A DNA stretch of 64,000 bases from Pseudomonas sp. R84 (GCF_009834515.1 NZ_CP019426.1:5401001-5465000), one strand, 5' to 3'; counted from the stretch's first letter, positions 49,410-59,214 are shown. Notes: generated by a model not told the origin, from the sequence alone. Translations and numbers: made by a program.

Positions 49410-51551
49410 ATGAAGTTCAAGTCGATCCAGTTTTCCGTCGCCGCCCTGGCCGGCGCCATCGTGCTTAGCGTGGTGGCCGCGCTGGTGCTGTATGCGCTGT
49501 TTTCCGGCGCCCGTACTCAAGAGATGGTGCAACAGCGCACCCAGGCGCAGTTCGAGCAAGTCATCGAACAGCGCCTGACTTCGCTGGCACAAACCCAGGT
49601 CAGCCAGATCCAGCGCGAACTCGAAGCACCGCTGCTGATTGCCGGCGGACTGGTACGGGTCAACGCCCTGCTCGGCACGCCGGGCACCGATGGCCAGCCG
49701 CGCCTGAGCGTCAGCCGCGAGCAACTGATCAGCCTGATCAAAGAGAACGTCGAGCAGAACCCGAAAATTCTCGGCACCTACATCGGCTGGGAGAAGAACG
49801 CCCTCGATCACAATGACGCAGCTTATGTGGGCACCAGCGTGGTTGGCATCGACGCGGCCAACGGGCGCTTCCTGCCGTGGTGGTTCCGCAACGATGACGG
49901 CACCCTCGGCCTGGACAAACTGGTTGACGTCGACGACCAGAAAACCCTGTCCACCGGTGTGCGCGCCAGCGAGTACTACCTGTGCTCGAAAGAGAGCAAA
50001 AAATCCTGCGTGATCAATCCGGCGCCCTACAAGGTCGGCGACAAGATCGTCATGCTCGCCTCCTTTATTGAACCGATCATGCTCAACGGCGCCTTCCAGG
50101 GCATCGTCGGCGCCGATCTGTCGGTGAACTTCATCCAGGAAATGCTCCTCGCTGCCAACCAGAAGCTCTACAGCGGCGCCGGGCAAATGGCTCTGATCGG
50201 CGGCAATGGCCGCATAGTTGCCTACACCAAAGACACCAGCAAATTCGGCGAAAAAGTCAGCGATATCCTCGATGCCGAGCAGATTGCCAACATGGCCAAT
50301 CTCAAGCGCGGTGAAGTGACTTACTCGGTCAACAAGGACAAGGGGCGCATCGAGTTGTACCTGCCGTTCGGCATCGGTCAGACCGACGCGCGCTGGACGC
50401 TGATGCTGCAACTGCCGCTCAACGCCGTGATGGCGGATCTGCAAAAACTGCAGGCCGACCTCGATGCGCAACGCAAATCCGACACCTTCGGCATGGCCAT
50501 GGTCGGTCTACTGATCGCCGGCCTCGGCCTGCTGGTGATCTGGCTGGTCGGCCACAGCATCGCCCGACCACTGAAGCAGATGGTAGCCATGCTCAATGAC
50601 ATCGCGCAGGGCGAAGGTGATCTGACCCGACGCCTGAGCAGCGATCGCAGTGATGAACTGGGCTCGATCGCCAAGGGCTTCAACACCTTTTTGGCCAAGT
50701 TGCAGGCGATGATCACGCAGGTGGTGACGTCGGTGCAGAGCGTCAGCGATTCCTCGGAGCACACCGCTGACATCGCGATTCGCACCAACATCGGTATCCA
50801 GAAACAAATGGCCGAGATCGATCAGGTGGCCACGGCGGTGCAGGAAATGACCGCCACCGCACAGGATGTCGCGCGTAATGCGACTCAGGCTGCGCAAGCG
50901 GCCAACCATGCCGATCAGGCGGCGAGTCAGGGCATGCAGATTGTTCGTGACACATCGAACTCGATTGGCATGCTGGCGGTGGAAATCGGCAAGGCCGTAG
51001 ACGTGGTGCAGACGCTGGCCAAGGACAGCGAGAACATCAATGCGATTCTCACGGCGATTCGCGGGATTGCCGAGCAGACTAACCTGTTGGCGCTGAACGC
51101 GGCGATTGAAGCGGCACGTGCCGGTGAGCAAGGTCGCGGTTTTGCCGTAGTGGCCGACGAGGTGCGCAATCTGGCGCAGAAAACCCAGAAAGCCACCGAA
51201 GAAATCCAGAGCATGATCCAGCAGCTGCAGCAGGGCACGCGCGATGTGGTGCGGGTCATGGAAGACAGCCAGAACCGCACTGATGAAAGCGTGCAGCACG
51301 CGGCGAAAGCGGCTGAGGCTCTGGAGACCATTACGCAGGCGGTGTCGGTGATCAACGACATGAATACGCAGATCGCCAGTGCGGCGGAAGAGCAGAGCGC
51401 TGTAGCCGATGACATCAACCGCAACGTGATCAATATCGGCCAAGTAGCGAATGAAGTGGCGGGCGGCGCGGATGAGTCGAGTTCGGCGAGTGCGGATTTG
51501 ACCAAACTGGCGGAGCAACAGCGGCGGTTGATCAATCAGTTCAAGGTCTGA
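49410..51551 (+). CDS. Methyl-accepting chemotaxis protein with dCache-type sensor
   Basis: A 713-residue chemoreceptor: N-terminal transmembrane helix (about 9-30), a large periplasmic double-Cache-like sensor (to about residue 365, with [13 protein letters not shown] and [11 protein letters not shown]), a second helix ([20 protein letters not shown]), a HAMP domain ([24 protein letters not shown]) and a signalling domain with the hairpin tip [33 protein letters not shown]. No C-terminal CheR-binding pentapeptide is seen (ends NQFKV). The ligand is not evident. ATG at 49410 gives the proper membrane-start; GGAG is 6 nt upstream. Confidence 0.93.
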   Translation: MKFKSIQFSVAALAGAIVLSVVAALVLYALFSGARTQEMVQQRTQAQFEQVIEQRLTSLAQTQVSQIQRELEAPLLIAGGLVRVNALLGTPGTDGQPRLSVSREQLISLIKENVEQNPKILGTYIGWEKNALDHNDAAYVGTSVVGIDAANGRFLPWWFRNDDGTLGLDKLVDVDDQKTLSTGVRASEYYLCSKESKKSCVINPAPYKVGDKIVMLASFIEPIMLNGAFQGIVGADLSVNFIQEMLLAANQKLYSGAGQMALIGGNGRIVAYTKDTSKFGEKVSDILDAEQIANMANLKRGEVTYSVNKDKGRIELYLPFGIGQTDARWTLMLQLPLNAVMADLQKLQADLDAQRKSDTFGMAMVGLLIAGLGLLVIWLVGHSIARPLKQMVAMLNDIAQGEGDLTRRLSSDRSDELGSIAKGFNTFLAKLQAMITQVVTSVQSVSDSSEHTADIAIRTNIGIQKQMAEIDQVATAVQEMTATAQDVARNATQAAQAANHADQAASQGMQIVRDTSNSIGMLAVEIGKAVDVVQTLAKDSENINAILTAIRGIAEQTNLLALNAAIEAARAGEQGRGFAVVADEVRNLAQKTQKATEEIQSMIQQLQQGTRDVVRVMEDSQNRTDESVQHAAKAAEALETITQAVSVINDMNTQIASAAEEQSAVADDINRNVINIGQVANEVAGGADESSSASADLTKLAEQQRRLINQFKV

Positions 51552-51560
51552 AAAGCCAAG

Positions 51561-51613
51561 AGCCCCCCTCACCCTAGCCCTCTCCCAGAGGGAGAGGGCT
51601 AGGGTGAGGGGCT
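51561..51613. repeat. Inverted repeat, CCTCACCCTAGCCCTCTCCC type
   Basis: Arms of about 22 bp, CCTCACCCTAGCCCTCTCCC and complement with loop AGAG, ending in CTTTT. It lies between convergent genes and could act as a terminator. Related, degenerate copies are at 54789-54957. Confidence 0.85.
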
Positions 51614-51628
51614 TTTGATCTACAGGCT

Positions 51629-52252
51629 TTAACCCGGGGTCAAACACTCCGGCCCATTGAGTTTCGGATCATTGATCAGATTCGCCAACACCCGCTCGCG
51701 CAACGCACCCGGCTCACTGGCCAGCAACCCCTGCAACACATGCAAAGGCGTTTCGGGATCCAGCCACGCCGCCTGCCCCACCTCATCAAGAATTAGCGGC
51801 CGCCGCTGACTCGACGCCGGTTGAGTAATCACCGCCGTGCTCAACCAGACCTGCTCCTGCACCGGATACGCCTCCCAAATCGCCGCGAAAAACAGCGACG
51901 AGCCCTCCCCCGGCGTCAGCCAGTACGGCCGCTTGCGCTGGGTCCCGCGCCACTCGTAAAAACCATTGGCCGGCAACAGGCAGCGACGCTGACGCAGCGC
52001 CTCACGAAACATCGGCTGTTCCGCAACGGTTTCCGCACGGGCATGCGCCGGCGTCTTCGACAGATCAGTCAGCCACGGCGGTGTCAGCCCCCAACGAGCG
52101 CGAGCCAGGGTGCGCTGGCCATCTTCACCGGCACGCAGCATCAACACCGAATCATTGGGGGAAATGTTCCACTGCGCCTGCTGATCGGCGGGAAAACCTG
52201 GCAGGGCCGCGAAATCGCGGTTCCAGCGAAACAGGGCATAACGTCCACACAT
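51629..52252 (-). CDS. SRAP family protein (YedK/HMCES-like), atypical active site
   Basis: A 207-residue SOS-response-associated peptidase family protein; characterised members form thiazolidine links with abasic sites in single-stranded DNA. It retains the catalytic Cys2 (MCGRYALF), the WNISP loop, and Glu100 in ANGFYEW. However, where YedK has NARxET this protein has HARAET (His70), and where the catalytic His precedes DRMP, it has SQRRP (Ser148). These changes suggest altered chemistry, or that pseudomonad members form a distinct subgroup. Confidence 0.88.
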   Translation of the reverse strand: MCGRYALFRWNRDFAALPGFPADQQAQWNISPNDSVLMLRAGEDGQRTLARARWGLTPPWLTDLSKTPAHARAETVAEQPMFREALRQRRCLLPANGFYEWRGTQRKRPYWLTPGEGSSLFFAAIWEAYPVQEQVWLSTAVITQPASSQRRPLILDEVGQAAWLDPETPLHVLQGLLASEPGALRERVLANLINDPKLNGPECLTPG

Positions 52253-52288
52253 GGGGCAACACGACTCTGAAGTAAAACGAAGCTCAGC

Positions 52289-52549
52289 CTAACAGACCAG
52301 CGTCCCGGGGAAGCTCTCCGGTTCATCGCCGGGCAGCGGCAGCGCGGCATTGTACGCGGTGATCAGCTCGCGGGCGTATTCGGCCTGATCGTTATCGACG
52401 GACAGTCCCAGCAGACCGAAAATCGGTAACTCGCCCGTGCCACCGAGCAAATCGCGGCCGATCAAGTGCGCTTCTATGCCTTCACTGGCGAGCATGCCCT
52501 TGAGCATTTCACCTTCCATCAGGTTTTCCGGCTCATAGATTCGCTGCAT
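52289..52549 (-). CDS. DUF2007 family small protein
   Basis: An 86-residue protein with the DUF2007 pattern MQRIYEPENLMEGEMLKGMLASEGIEAHLIGRDLLGGTGELP and a C-terminal tail. The family is described as putative signal-transducing; the fold is ferredoxin-like and related to PII-type domains. No cysteines ligands or membrane segments. It lies 9 nt after a small CPXCG gene on the same strand, suggesting one transcript. Confidence 0.85.
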   Translation of the reverse strand: MQRIYEPENLMEGEMLKGMLASEGIEAHLIGRDLLGGTGELPIFGLLGLSVDNDQAEYARELITAYNAALPLPGDEPESFPGTLVC

Positions 52550-52558
52550 ACGCGGCCC

Positions 52559-52741
52559 TCACTCGTTTTCGCTGAAAACTTCCAGAAACCAATCCTCTTC
52601 GTGGACCTGCAACACGAACGTTATCGGGCAGCAACACACCTGACAATCTTCGATATAGGTCTGATCACCGCCGGACAGGTCCACTGACGTCTCGACCGTT
52701 TCCCCACAATAAGGACATTCGTATTCAGCGGTTTCCAGCAT
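52559..52741 (-). CDS. CPXCG motif-containing cysteine-rich small protein
   Basis: A 60-residue protein with two Cys pairs, CPYCG near residue 9 and CQVCCCP near residue 34, which look like a zinc-ribbon, followed by an acidic C-terminus (DWFLEVFSENE). The family is conserved in gammaproteobacteria and has no assigned function. Cotranscribed with the DUF2007 gene. Confidence 0.85.
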   Translation of the reverse strand: MLETAEYECPYCGETVETSVDLSGGDQTYIEDCQVCCCPITFVLQVHEEDWFLEVFSENE

Positions 52742-52880
52742 CGCGGTCTCCCAAGTGACTTGTGCGTATAATCGCCGGTCTATTTGCAGGGCTATTTTTG
52801 TCTGGCTACTTTTTCAGACCGTGCCCCGCGGGTTTTCGATCAAAACCTTTACTTACCCTAGCCGTTTCCAACAAGAGAGC

Positions 52881-54047
52881 ATGATGGGCGAATTCGATGC
52901 CATCCGACCTTACGACGACAGCGAAGTACCTGTGGTACTGGCAAGACTGCTCGGCGACAAGGCGTTTCTAGATATCCTCACCCACTTCCGCTTCCCGCGT
53001 TTTGCCGGTGCCTTCGGCTGGATGCTCAAACCACTTATAGCCCATCGGCTGCGTCGTGAGTTCGCCGACGTGACGTCGGTGGCGACGTTGCAGGACAAGG
53101 TCGAGTCCTACGTCGACCACACCATCGAGCGCGCCACCGACGGCGTGACCTACACCGGTGTCGAGCAATTCAAGTCCGGCAGCGCCTATCTGTTCATCGC
53201 CAACCATCGCGATATCGTGATGGACCCGGCCTTCGTCAACTACGCCGTGTACCACGCCGGCCTGCCGACGCCGCGCATCGCGATTGGCGACAACCTGCTG
53301 CAAAAACCGTTTGTCAGCGACCTCATGCGCTTGAACAAGAGCTTCATCGTCCACCGTTCGATCACCGGCCGTCGCGAAAAAATGGCCGCGTATCAACTGT
53401 TGTCGGCGTACATCAACCACTCGATCCGCAACGATTGCGCCTCGATCTGGATCGCTCAGGCAGAAGGTCGGGCGAAGGATGGCGATGACCGTACCGAGTC
53501 GGCGATTCTCAAGATGTTCCACATGAGCCGCAAGGACGAGCCGTTCGGTGAAGTGATCCGCTCGCTGAATGTCACCCCGGTGTCGATCAGCTACGAATAC
53601 GACCCGTGCGACCAGGCCAAGGCCCGCGAGTTGTACATCCGCGCCACCACCGGCACTTACGCGAAAGCGCCGGGCGAGGACGATGTGAGCATCGCCAAGG
53701 GCATCACCGGCTACAAGGGCCGCGTGCACGTGAACTTTGCCGCGCCGATCACCGAGCTGTTCGAAGACACCAAGCAATTGGCGATCGAGATGGACAAGCA
53801 GATTCTCGGCGGCTACCGGTTATTTCCGGTGCATTACCTGGCGTACGCGCAGTGGGCCGATGCCGATCCGCAATTGAATGTGCCTAAGGCTGTCGAAGTG
53901 TTCCCGGCGGATGAATTGGCCAAGGCGCAGGAAGAATGGCAGAGCCGGCTGGATGCGTGCCCTGCAGAGCACCGTCCGTATCTGGTGCTGCAATATGCGA
54001 CGCCGGTGCGCAATCAGTACCGGGTCAAGGCTGGGTTGCCGCTGTAA
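52881..54047 (+). CDS. PlsC-like acyltransferase family protein
   Basis: A 388-residue cytoplasmic or membrane-associated protein with an acyltransferase core: AYLFIANHRDIVMDPAFVNYAVY (motif I), KSFIVHRSITGRREKMAAYQ and IWIAQAEGRAKDGDDRTESAILKMF (motif III-like). Annotated in pseudomonads as 1-acyl-sn-glycerol-3-phosphate acyltransferase, but the first motif reads H-x5-D rather than the usual H-x4-D. The true substrate is uncertain. ATG at 52881 is preceded by AGAGAG; the ATG at 52884 is an alternative, and the frame from 52755 is less likely. Confidence 0.82.
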   Translation: MMGEFDAIRPYDDSEVPVVLARLLGDKAFLDILTHFRFPRFAGAFGWMLKPLIAHRLRREFADVTSVATLQDKVESYVDHTIERATDGVTYTGVEQFKSGSAYLFIANHRDIVMDPAFVNYAVYHAGLPTPRIAIGDNLLQKPFVSDLMRLNKSFIVHRSITGRREKMAAYQLLSAYINHSIRNDCASIWIAQAEGRAKDGDDRTESAILKMFHMSRKDEPFGEVIRSLNVTPVSISYEYDPCDQAKARELYIRATTGTYAKAPGEDDVSIAKGITGYKGRVHVNFAAPITELFEDTKQLAIEMDKQILGGYRLFPVHYLAYAQWADADPQLNVPKAVEVFPADELAKAQEEWQSRLDACPAEHRPYLVLQYATPVRNQYRVKAGLPL

Positions 54048-54065
54048 GCGGTTTCCACCTGACGC

Positions 54066-54094
54066 AAAAACGGCGCCTTCGGGCGCCGTTTTTT
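54066..54094 (+). terminator. Terminator after the acyltransferase gene
   Basis: Strong hairpin ACGGCGCC/GGCGCCGT with TTCG loop and T6, 19 nt after the stop. An A5 run on the left may also serve the convergent small gene. Confidence 0.92.
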
Positions 54095-54107
54095 ATGCCT
54101 GAAGCTT

Positions 54108-54389
54108 TTAGAAGCGCGTGCTGATCCAGGAAACGACCAGGGCCAGAGCGAGGCAAGCAAAACCGAAGCGATAGAAAAACCGGTTCATGCGCAAAGTCGC
54201 CCAATCCAGTATCGGCTCGGCATTCGGCTGCGCCTGACGCTGGGCGGCAATGCTAGCCATCGCGCGCTGCTCACGGCGGCGAGTGGCGTGCAGCAGCCAA
54301 CTGCCCGGAAACGCCAACAACAGCGCCAGCAGGTTGATCAACTTGGCGGGATGGGCGGTAAACAGCGTCATCAAGTGCAGCGACATCAC
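54108..54389 (-). CDS. Small predicted membrane protein
   Basis: A 93-residue protein with two hydrophobic segments (about 15-35, LINLLALLLAFPGSWLLHAT, and 72-90, FGFACLALALVVSWIST) and a basic loop between (RRREQRAMASIAAQRQAQ). Family not recognised. A second ATG one codon in is an alternative start. Codon use is normal for this genome. Confidence 0.7.
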   Translation of the reverse strand: MMSLHLMTLFTAHPAKLINLLALLLAFPGSWLLHATRRREQRAMASIAAQRQAQPNAEPILDWATLRMNRFFYRFGFACLALALVVSWISTRF

Positions 54390-54567
54390 AGACCTCTATC
54401 TGAACCGGTATGGCAGACGCCAGATCGACGACTGCGGCGCGGATTCTACCCAAACCTTGCTCCCCTGCCCCAGCCTTTGCGACAAATTACCTGACAATCG
54501 ACCGATGGCTGTCCTGTGTCACGGCATCGTCATATGGATAGGCCACCCTGCGCGCCTCGAAACACAC

Positions 54568-54786
54568 ATGGAACGCGACATGCTTCACGCTGAAAACCAG
54601 GATCGTCTGTACCTCATCACCCCTTACGACGAACAACAGAGCCTCGTCGGCAGCCTTGCCTTCAATGTTCAGGATCGCCATTGGCTGGTGTATTGCGCGC
54701 TGGGCGGGCATCAGCATGCGGACTTGCCAGAGACGGATTTGCTGACGGGTGTCAGCGTTCTCGACTTCTACTCCCAGGCTGCCTGA
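54568..54786 (+). CDS. Small unrecognised protein
   Basis: A 72-residue frame reading MERDMLHAENQDRLYLITPYDEQQ and ending GVSVLDFYSQAA. Good GC3 codon bias supports coding. The start may instead be the ATG at 54580 (MLHAEN), which has GGA about 9 nt upstream. No motif is recognised. It is followed by degenerate inverted repeats. Confidence 0.6.
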   Translation: MERDMLHAENQDRLYLITPYDEQQSLVGSLAFNVQDRHWLVYCALGGHQHADLPETDLLTGVSVLDFYSQAA

Positions 54787-54788
54787 GC

Positions 54789-54957
54789 AAAAAGCCCCTC
54801 ACCCTAGCCCTCTCCCGGAGGAAGAGGGGACTGACCGGGTTGTTCTGTCGAGGTACATCGACCTGAAAAACTCGAGTGAACTCCGGTTCTGAAAAACCGC
54901 CGATCGGCTCCCTTTCCCCCTCGCCCCCCCTGGGGGAGAGGGCTGGGGTGAGGGGGT
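54789..54957. repeat. Degenerate inverted repeat pair, CCTCACCCTAGCCC type
   Basis: Two diverged copies of the element at 51561-51613: CCCCTCACCCTAGCCCTCTC on the left (54796-54815) and GGGGGAGAGGGCTGGGGTGA on the right (about 54932-54951), bracketing about 115 nt without a gene. Confidence 0.75.
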
Positions 54958-54974
54958 ACGATTTCATGCCCGAC

Positions 54975-55011
54975 AAAAAAGCCCGAGGCCATAACTGATC
55001 CCGGGCTTTTT
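54975..55011 (-). terminator. yajG terminator
   Basis: Minus-strand hairpin AAGCCCGGGAT ... GCCTCGGGCTT followed by T6, about 17 nt after the yajG stop. Confidence 0.88.
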
Positions 55012-55027
55012 CACATCCGCCGAAAAC

Positions 55028-55612
55028 TTACTCAGCCAGAACCTGACCCACCGTCGGATCCTTGAACAGACGCGTCAGCGCATCGCTCAATACATCGCTG
55101 ACCAGTTTGGTGTTGGTTTCCTGATTCGGCGCCATGCCGAAACGCTGGTCCAGCGACGCACCATAACGGCCGCTGTAGCGACGGTTGGCGTTCTGCACGT
55201 CGGAGCGGAAGGTCGCGCCGATGGTCGCTTCAGTCACGTACATGCCTTCTTTCGGCGACTGATACTTCAGCTCGGCCAGAGTCACGGTCAGCTGCGGAGC
55301 ATTCGGTGCGTTGCTGGTCGGGGTGAAACCCAAGAGGCGCACGGCAGCTTCGGCCTGAGCCTGCAGCTTGGGCAGGATCTGCTCGCGCTGCACGGTGATG
55401 GCACTGGTTTCCGGGTACAGGCCGCCGCGGGTACCGAGGGTTGGCGACGGCCGACCGTCGACAACACGCACGACCACTGGCTGGCCACGGCCGACCGCTG
55501 GCAGCTGGGTGGTCAGCTTCGGCTCCGGGTTCAGTTGTTGCGGGCTGTGGGCGCAGCCGGCCAGGGTCAAACCGGCCACAGTGATCAAACCGAACAACAG
55601 GCGTTGCAACAT
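55028..55612 (-). CDS. YajG family lipoprotein
   Basis: A 194-residue outer-membrane-type lipoprotein. The signal peptide ends in lipobox LTLAGCAHSP, and the mature part has the YajG pattern VVRVVDGRPSPTLGTRGGLYPETSAITV and a C-terminal helix with VSDVLSDALTRLFKDPTVGQVLAE. Function unknown. The ATG at 55612 has GAGAAGAG upstream; the longer frame from 55711 begins inside non-coding sequence. Confidence 0.9.
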   Translation of the reverse strand: MLQRLLFGLITVAGLTLAGCAHSPQQLNPEPKLTTQLPAVGRGQPVVVRVVDGRPSPTLGTRGGLYPETSAITVQREQILPKLQAQAEAAVRLLGFTPTSNAPNAPQLTVTLAELKYQSPKEGMYVTEATIGATFRSDVQNANRRYSGRYGASLDQRFGMAPNQETNTKLVSDVLSDALTRLFKDPTVGQVLAE

Positions 55613-55816
55613 GCTCTTCTCTCCAGAATCAGGCACAAACAGGCCGGCAGTATAGCGGTGGGCCACTGCGGGTAACCAGCGCCCGGCAGTGAATACTGAA
55701 ATGTCTGACAAACCCTTGGGAAAGCGGTTCCTGTCACAGATTATTCACCCGCCATACACGTTCACGTCACGGCACCTTGGCAACCTTGCAATCAGTCCCC
55801 CACAAGGTACTCAACC

Positions 55817-56050
55817 ATGCGTTATCTGATCTCGTTGTTCGCACCGCGCCCGCTGCACCGCAGCTTCGCCCTGCTCGATCGCAACGGCCATTGCCAGGCA
55901 TTCAAGCAGTGCAGCCTGCAACCAATGGGCGACGGTTGGGTGGAAATCGAAGAAATCCGCCTCAACTGGTTGCACCAGCCACTGCCCGCCAGCGCCCGCG
56001 TCATAGCGTCGCAGCCCCGTGCACGGGTGCAAGCGATGTTGAGCATCTGA
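55817..56050 (+). CDS. Small unrecognised protein
   Basis: A 77-residue protein, MRYLISLFAPRPLHRSFALLD, with no signal peptide or clear motif; Trp-rich central part (GWVEIEEIRLNWLHQP). Strong third-position GC bias and an AAGG site upstream of the ATG support coding. Lies upstream of mqo but 708 nt away. Confidence 0.65.
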   Translation: MRYLISLFAPRPLHRSFALLDRNGHCQAFKQCSLQPMGDGWVEIEEIRLNWLHQPLPASARVIASQPRARVQAMLSI

Positions 56051-56758
56051 CCGGATGCCTAATAAAAGTCATTAAACACGAGCAACTGCCCGCATTTCTT
56101 CGATACAATCTCCCCCCGATTATAAGGACGTCTCCTGATCGGGCCCCGCAACAGCGTCAATGCGCATGCATTTGACATCAAAATCGCCCACAGAGAGCCG
56201 CCCACACAGATCGAGTGAAGTTGGCGCGCTTGCCTGTTCTTCCGGCAAAAACCCCGCTTTTCGCGAATCTGCAGAGCTGTCATGACGCTCGGCCACCGCG
56301 TTGTTTTTGCCCTCGGGCAAGGTGCCAGGCCTGGACAGCCCTTTTTTGAGGTTCACGTCTTCAAAAGAGCGTGAAAAAAACGGGTTTTCACAACTTCACA
56401 AGAGTGTGGCGAGCAAATGAAAAGTTTTGCGTCTGAACATGCACCATTAGCGTCTGAAACAGCCCAACGACACAGGACCGGGTATACCTCGAATATCGGA
56501 GCCTGAAGCCTGTCCGCTACGGATTTGGTTGCACAAAAACGGATGTCTCGACCATAAGTCGAATTGCCAGCTGTGCGCTGAAATGAGTTCATGGAGCTCT
56601 TGAAAGCCAAGCCGCATACATCCGTCGAAGTTGCGAAAAATTGCGAAGATTCGGACATGGCGACCTGACCACGGATAGCTGGGGCATAACTGATCTGTCC
56701 CGGAACGCCTGGCAGCCATGCCGACAATTTGGTGCTGCAGATTTTGGAGACGCGTTAA
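56051..56758 (+). other. 708-nt intergenic region upstream of mqo
   Basis: No credible gene. Small hairpins are visible at 56311-56328 (TTGCC/GGCAA) and elsewhere, and AT-rich blocks around 56370-56430. A ribosome-binding site TTGGAGA lies about 8 nt before the mqo ATG. The length suggests a long mqo leader or an unannotated small RNA; I recognise no known RNA family. Confidence 0.4.
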
Positions 56759-58267
56759 ATGGCGCATAACGAAGCAGTCGACGTAGTTCTGGTTGGGGCG
56801 GGCATCATGAGTGCCACCCTGGCCGTGCTGCTCAAAGAGCTCGACCCCGCGATCAAGCTGGAAGTCGTCGAGCTGATGGATTCCGGTGCTGCGGAGAGTT
56901 CCAACCCTTGGAACAACGCCGGTACCGGTCACGCCGGCCTGTGCGAGCTGAACTACACGCCGCAAGCCGCCGATGGCACCGTCGACATCAAGAAAGCCGT
57001 GCACATCAACACCCAGTTCGAGGTGTCGAAGCAGTTCTGGTCGTACCTGACCAAGCAAGGCACCTTCGGCTCGTGCAAATCCTTCATCAGCCCGGTGCCG
57101 CACCTGAGTTTCGTCCAGGGCGACAGCGGCGTGTCTTTCCTCAAATCGCGCTTCGACGTGTTGAGCAAGCACCACGCCTTCGCGGACATGGAGTACACCG
57201 AAGACAAGGCCAAGATGGCCGAGTGGATGCCGCTGATGATGCCGGGCCGCTCGCCGGACGAAGTCCTCGCTGCCACTCGCGTGATGAACGGCACCGACGT
57301 CAACTTCGGCGCCCTGACCAATCAGTTGCTCAAGCACCTGACCAGCGCCCCGGACACTCAAGTCAAATACTGCAAGCGCGTCACTGGCCTCAAGCGTAAC
57401 GGCGCCGGCTGGACCGTCAGCATCAAGGACGTCAACAACGGCAACACCCGTGAAGTCGATGCCAAATTCGTCTTCCTCGGCGCTGGCGGTGCGGCGCTGC
57501 CGCTGCTGCAAGCCTCGGGCATCGAAGAAAGCAAAGGCTTCGGCGGCTTCCCGATCAGCGGCCAGTGGCTGCGTTGCGACAACCCGGAAGTGGTCAAGCA
57601 CCACCAAGCCAAGGTTTATAGCCAGGCTGCCGTAGGTTCGCCACCGATGTCGGTGCCGCACCTGGACACACGCGTGGTCGACGGCAAGAAATCCCTGCTG
57701 TTCGGGCCATACGCCGGTTTCACCACCAAGTTCCTCAAGCACGGCTCCTTCATGGACCTGCCGCTGTCGGTTCGCGCCGGTAACATCGGGCCGATGCTGG
57801 CCGTGGCGAAAAACAACATGGACCTGACCAAGTACCTGGTCAGCGAAGTGATGCAATCGATGGAACAGCGTCTGGATTCCCTGCGCCGTTTCTACCCGGA
57901 GGCGAAAGCCGAAGACTGGCGCCTGGAAGTGGCCGGCCAACGGGTGCAGATCATCAAGAAAGACCCGAAAAAGGGCGGCATCCTGCAGTTCGGTACCGAA
58001 CTGGTGTCGGCCAAGGACGGTTCCCTCGCCGCCCTGCTCGGTGCTTCGCCAGGCGCGTCGGTAACCGTTTCGATCATGCTCGAACTGATCGAGAAGTGCT
58101 TCCCGGCCAAGGCCAAGGGTGAGTGGGCCGGCAAACTGGCGGAAATCTTCCCGGCCCGTGAAAAGGTCCTGGAAACCGATGCTGCGCTGTATCGCAAGAT
58201 CAACACGCAGAACAACATCGCGCTGGAACTGGTTGAAGAAAGCAGCGAGACCCCAAGCTACGCTTGA
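56759..58267 (+). CDS. mqo: Malate:quinone oxidoreductase
   Basis: FAD-dependent membrane-associated enzyme that oxidises malate to oxaloacetate and reduces quinone, the main malate step of the TCA cycle in pseudomonads. The 502-residue protein starts with the FAD motif [23 protein letters not shown] and contains family blocks [42 protein letters not shown] and [15 protein letters not shown]. Length matches the family. It is followed by a strong terminator. Confidence 0.97.
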   Translation: MAHNEAVDVVLVGAGIMSATLAVLLKELDPAIKLEVVELMDSGAAESSNPWNNAGTGHAGLCELNYTPQAADGTVDIKKAVHINTQFEVSKQFWSYLTKQGTFGSCKSFISPVPHLSFVQGDSGVSFLKSRFDVLSKHHAFADMEYTEDKAKMAEWMPLMMPGRSPDEVLAATRVMNGTDVNFGALTNQLLKHLTSAPDTQVKYCKRVTGLKRNGAGWTVSIKDVNNGNTREVDAKFVFLGAGGAALPLLQASGIEESKGFGGFPISGQWLRCDNPEVVKHHQAKVYSQAAVGSPPMSVPHLDTRVVDGKKSLLFGPYAGFTTKFLKHGSFMDLPLSVRAGNIGPMLAVAKNNMDLTKYLVSEVMQSMEQRLDSLRRFYPEAKAEDWRLEVAGQRVQIIKKDPKKGGILQFGTELVSAKDGSLAALLGASPGASVTVSIMLELIEKCFPAKAKGEWAGKLAEIFPAREKVLETDAALYRKINTQNNIALELVEESSETPSYA

Positions 58268-58278
58268 TCTTGCCGCAT

Positions 58279-58318
58279 AAAAAACGCCCCGTACTCAGTG
58301 AGCGCGGGGCGTTTTTTT
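58279..58318. terminator. Bidirectional terminator after mqo
   Basis: Hairpin ACGCCCCG ... CGGGGCGT with A6 before and T7 after, between convergent mqo and the PA4642-like gene. Confidence 0.92.
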
Positions 58319-58334
58319 ATGCCTGGGAAAAGCC

Positions 58335-58622
58335 TCAGGTGCGGGACTTTTCGATCAGCTCAATGTATTCCGGGGCGTTGCGCTGATCGGCTATCACCTC
58401 AACGAAGGTCTTGCCCTGCTCGTCCTTGCCATCCACGTCATAACCAGCTGCAACGAAGAAACCCAGAAAGCGTTCGAAGTCGTCGATACGCAGGCCACGG
58501 TAGGCCTTGATCAGTTTGTGCAGCGACGGCGAAGTGGCGTCGACCGGCTCAAAATCGAGGAACAGCTTGATCTGCTCATCGCCGATCTCGTCACCAATCA
58601 CTTGTTTCTTATCTTTACGCAT
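58335..58622 (-). CDS. PA4642 family protein
   Basis: A 95-residue cytoplasmic protein of a small gammaproteobacterial family named after P. aeruginosa PA4642: MRKDKKQVIGDEIGDEQIKLFLDFEP, then SLHKLIKAYRGLRIDDFERFLGFFVAAGYDVDGKDEQGKTF. No function assigned. Neighbouring mqo matches P. aeruginosa gene order as I recall it. Confidence 0.88.
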   Translation of the reverse strand: MRKDKKQVIGDEIGDEQIKLFLDFEPVDATSPSLHKLIKAYRGLRIDDFERFLGFFVAAGYDVDGKDEQGKTFVEVIADQRNAPEYIELIEKSRT

Positions 58623-58685
58623 TGCCGACTCCAGCTCGCAGACATTACACGGGGCGGGCAGTTTACCCCTGCGCGGCCGCCCGGC

Positions 58686-59165
58686 TCAACGCGATCGCAC
58701 CGCCCCGGTGTGCAAATCGGCCCAGATGTGGCCGTTGGCGTAACTGAGGAACTGCACATACACGGTGTCATTGCGCAGCAGATCGATGATCACGCGGTAT
58801 TGGGCCTGTGGATAAAACAACGTCAGGGTTTTGCTCTTGTCGTCGTAGATCGGCTTTTTCAGGCTTTTGCTTTCGCCGTCGAAATTGACCAGCACCTGGG
58901 TGATCGTCGCGCCCTTGTTCAGGGATTTACCTTTGAGGCGGATCATCAGCGGCGAGGTGACCGGGATCGGCTGCTGATTGGACTGGCGTTGCGCGCCGAC
59001 CACCACGGAGTAATCGGTGACCTGCAGCAGTTGCTGCTGCTCGGGTTCGGCATCGCGCACGGTCAGATCATCCGGCGGCAGGAACTGGCTGTGCATCGGC
59101 GCGGCGGACAGCGGCAGGCTGAGGGCCAGCAACAGGGCGGCAAAGCTGCGGATCAAGAGGCGCAT
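58686..59165 (-). CDS. Exported protein of unknown function
   Basis: A 159-residue protein with a signal peptide (MRLLIRSFAALLLALSLPLSAAP) and a beta-rich mature part (VTSPLMIRLKGKSLNKGATITQVLVNF, LTLFYPQAQYRVIIDLLRNDTVYVQF). No domain recognised; predicted periplasmic. Lies upstream of the PA4642-like gene on the same strand, 63 nt apart. Confidence 0.8.
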   Translation of the reverse strand: MRLLIRSFAALLLALSLPLSAAPMHSQFLPPDDLTVRDAEPEQQQLLQVTDYSVVVGAQRQSNQQPIPVTSPLMIRLKGKSLNKGATITQVLVNFDGESKSLKKPIYDDKSKTLTLFYPQAQYRVIIDLLRNDTVYVQFLSYANGHIWADLHTGAVRSR

Positions 59166-59214
59166 GACAGGCTCCGGAGGGCGGGGCCGAGCACTCTAGC
59201 ATGGGATTAAAAGC

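Noticed and set aside
48819..50471. A 550-codon minus-strand frame opposite the chemoreceptor
   Set aside because: No family resemblance; it overlaps both the chemoreceptor and the M48 protease gene, which are well supported.
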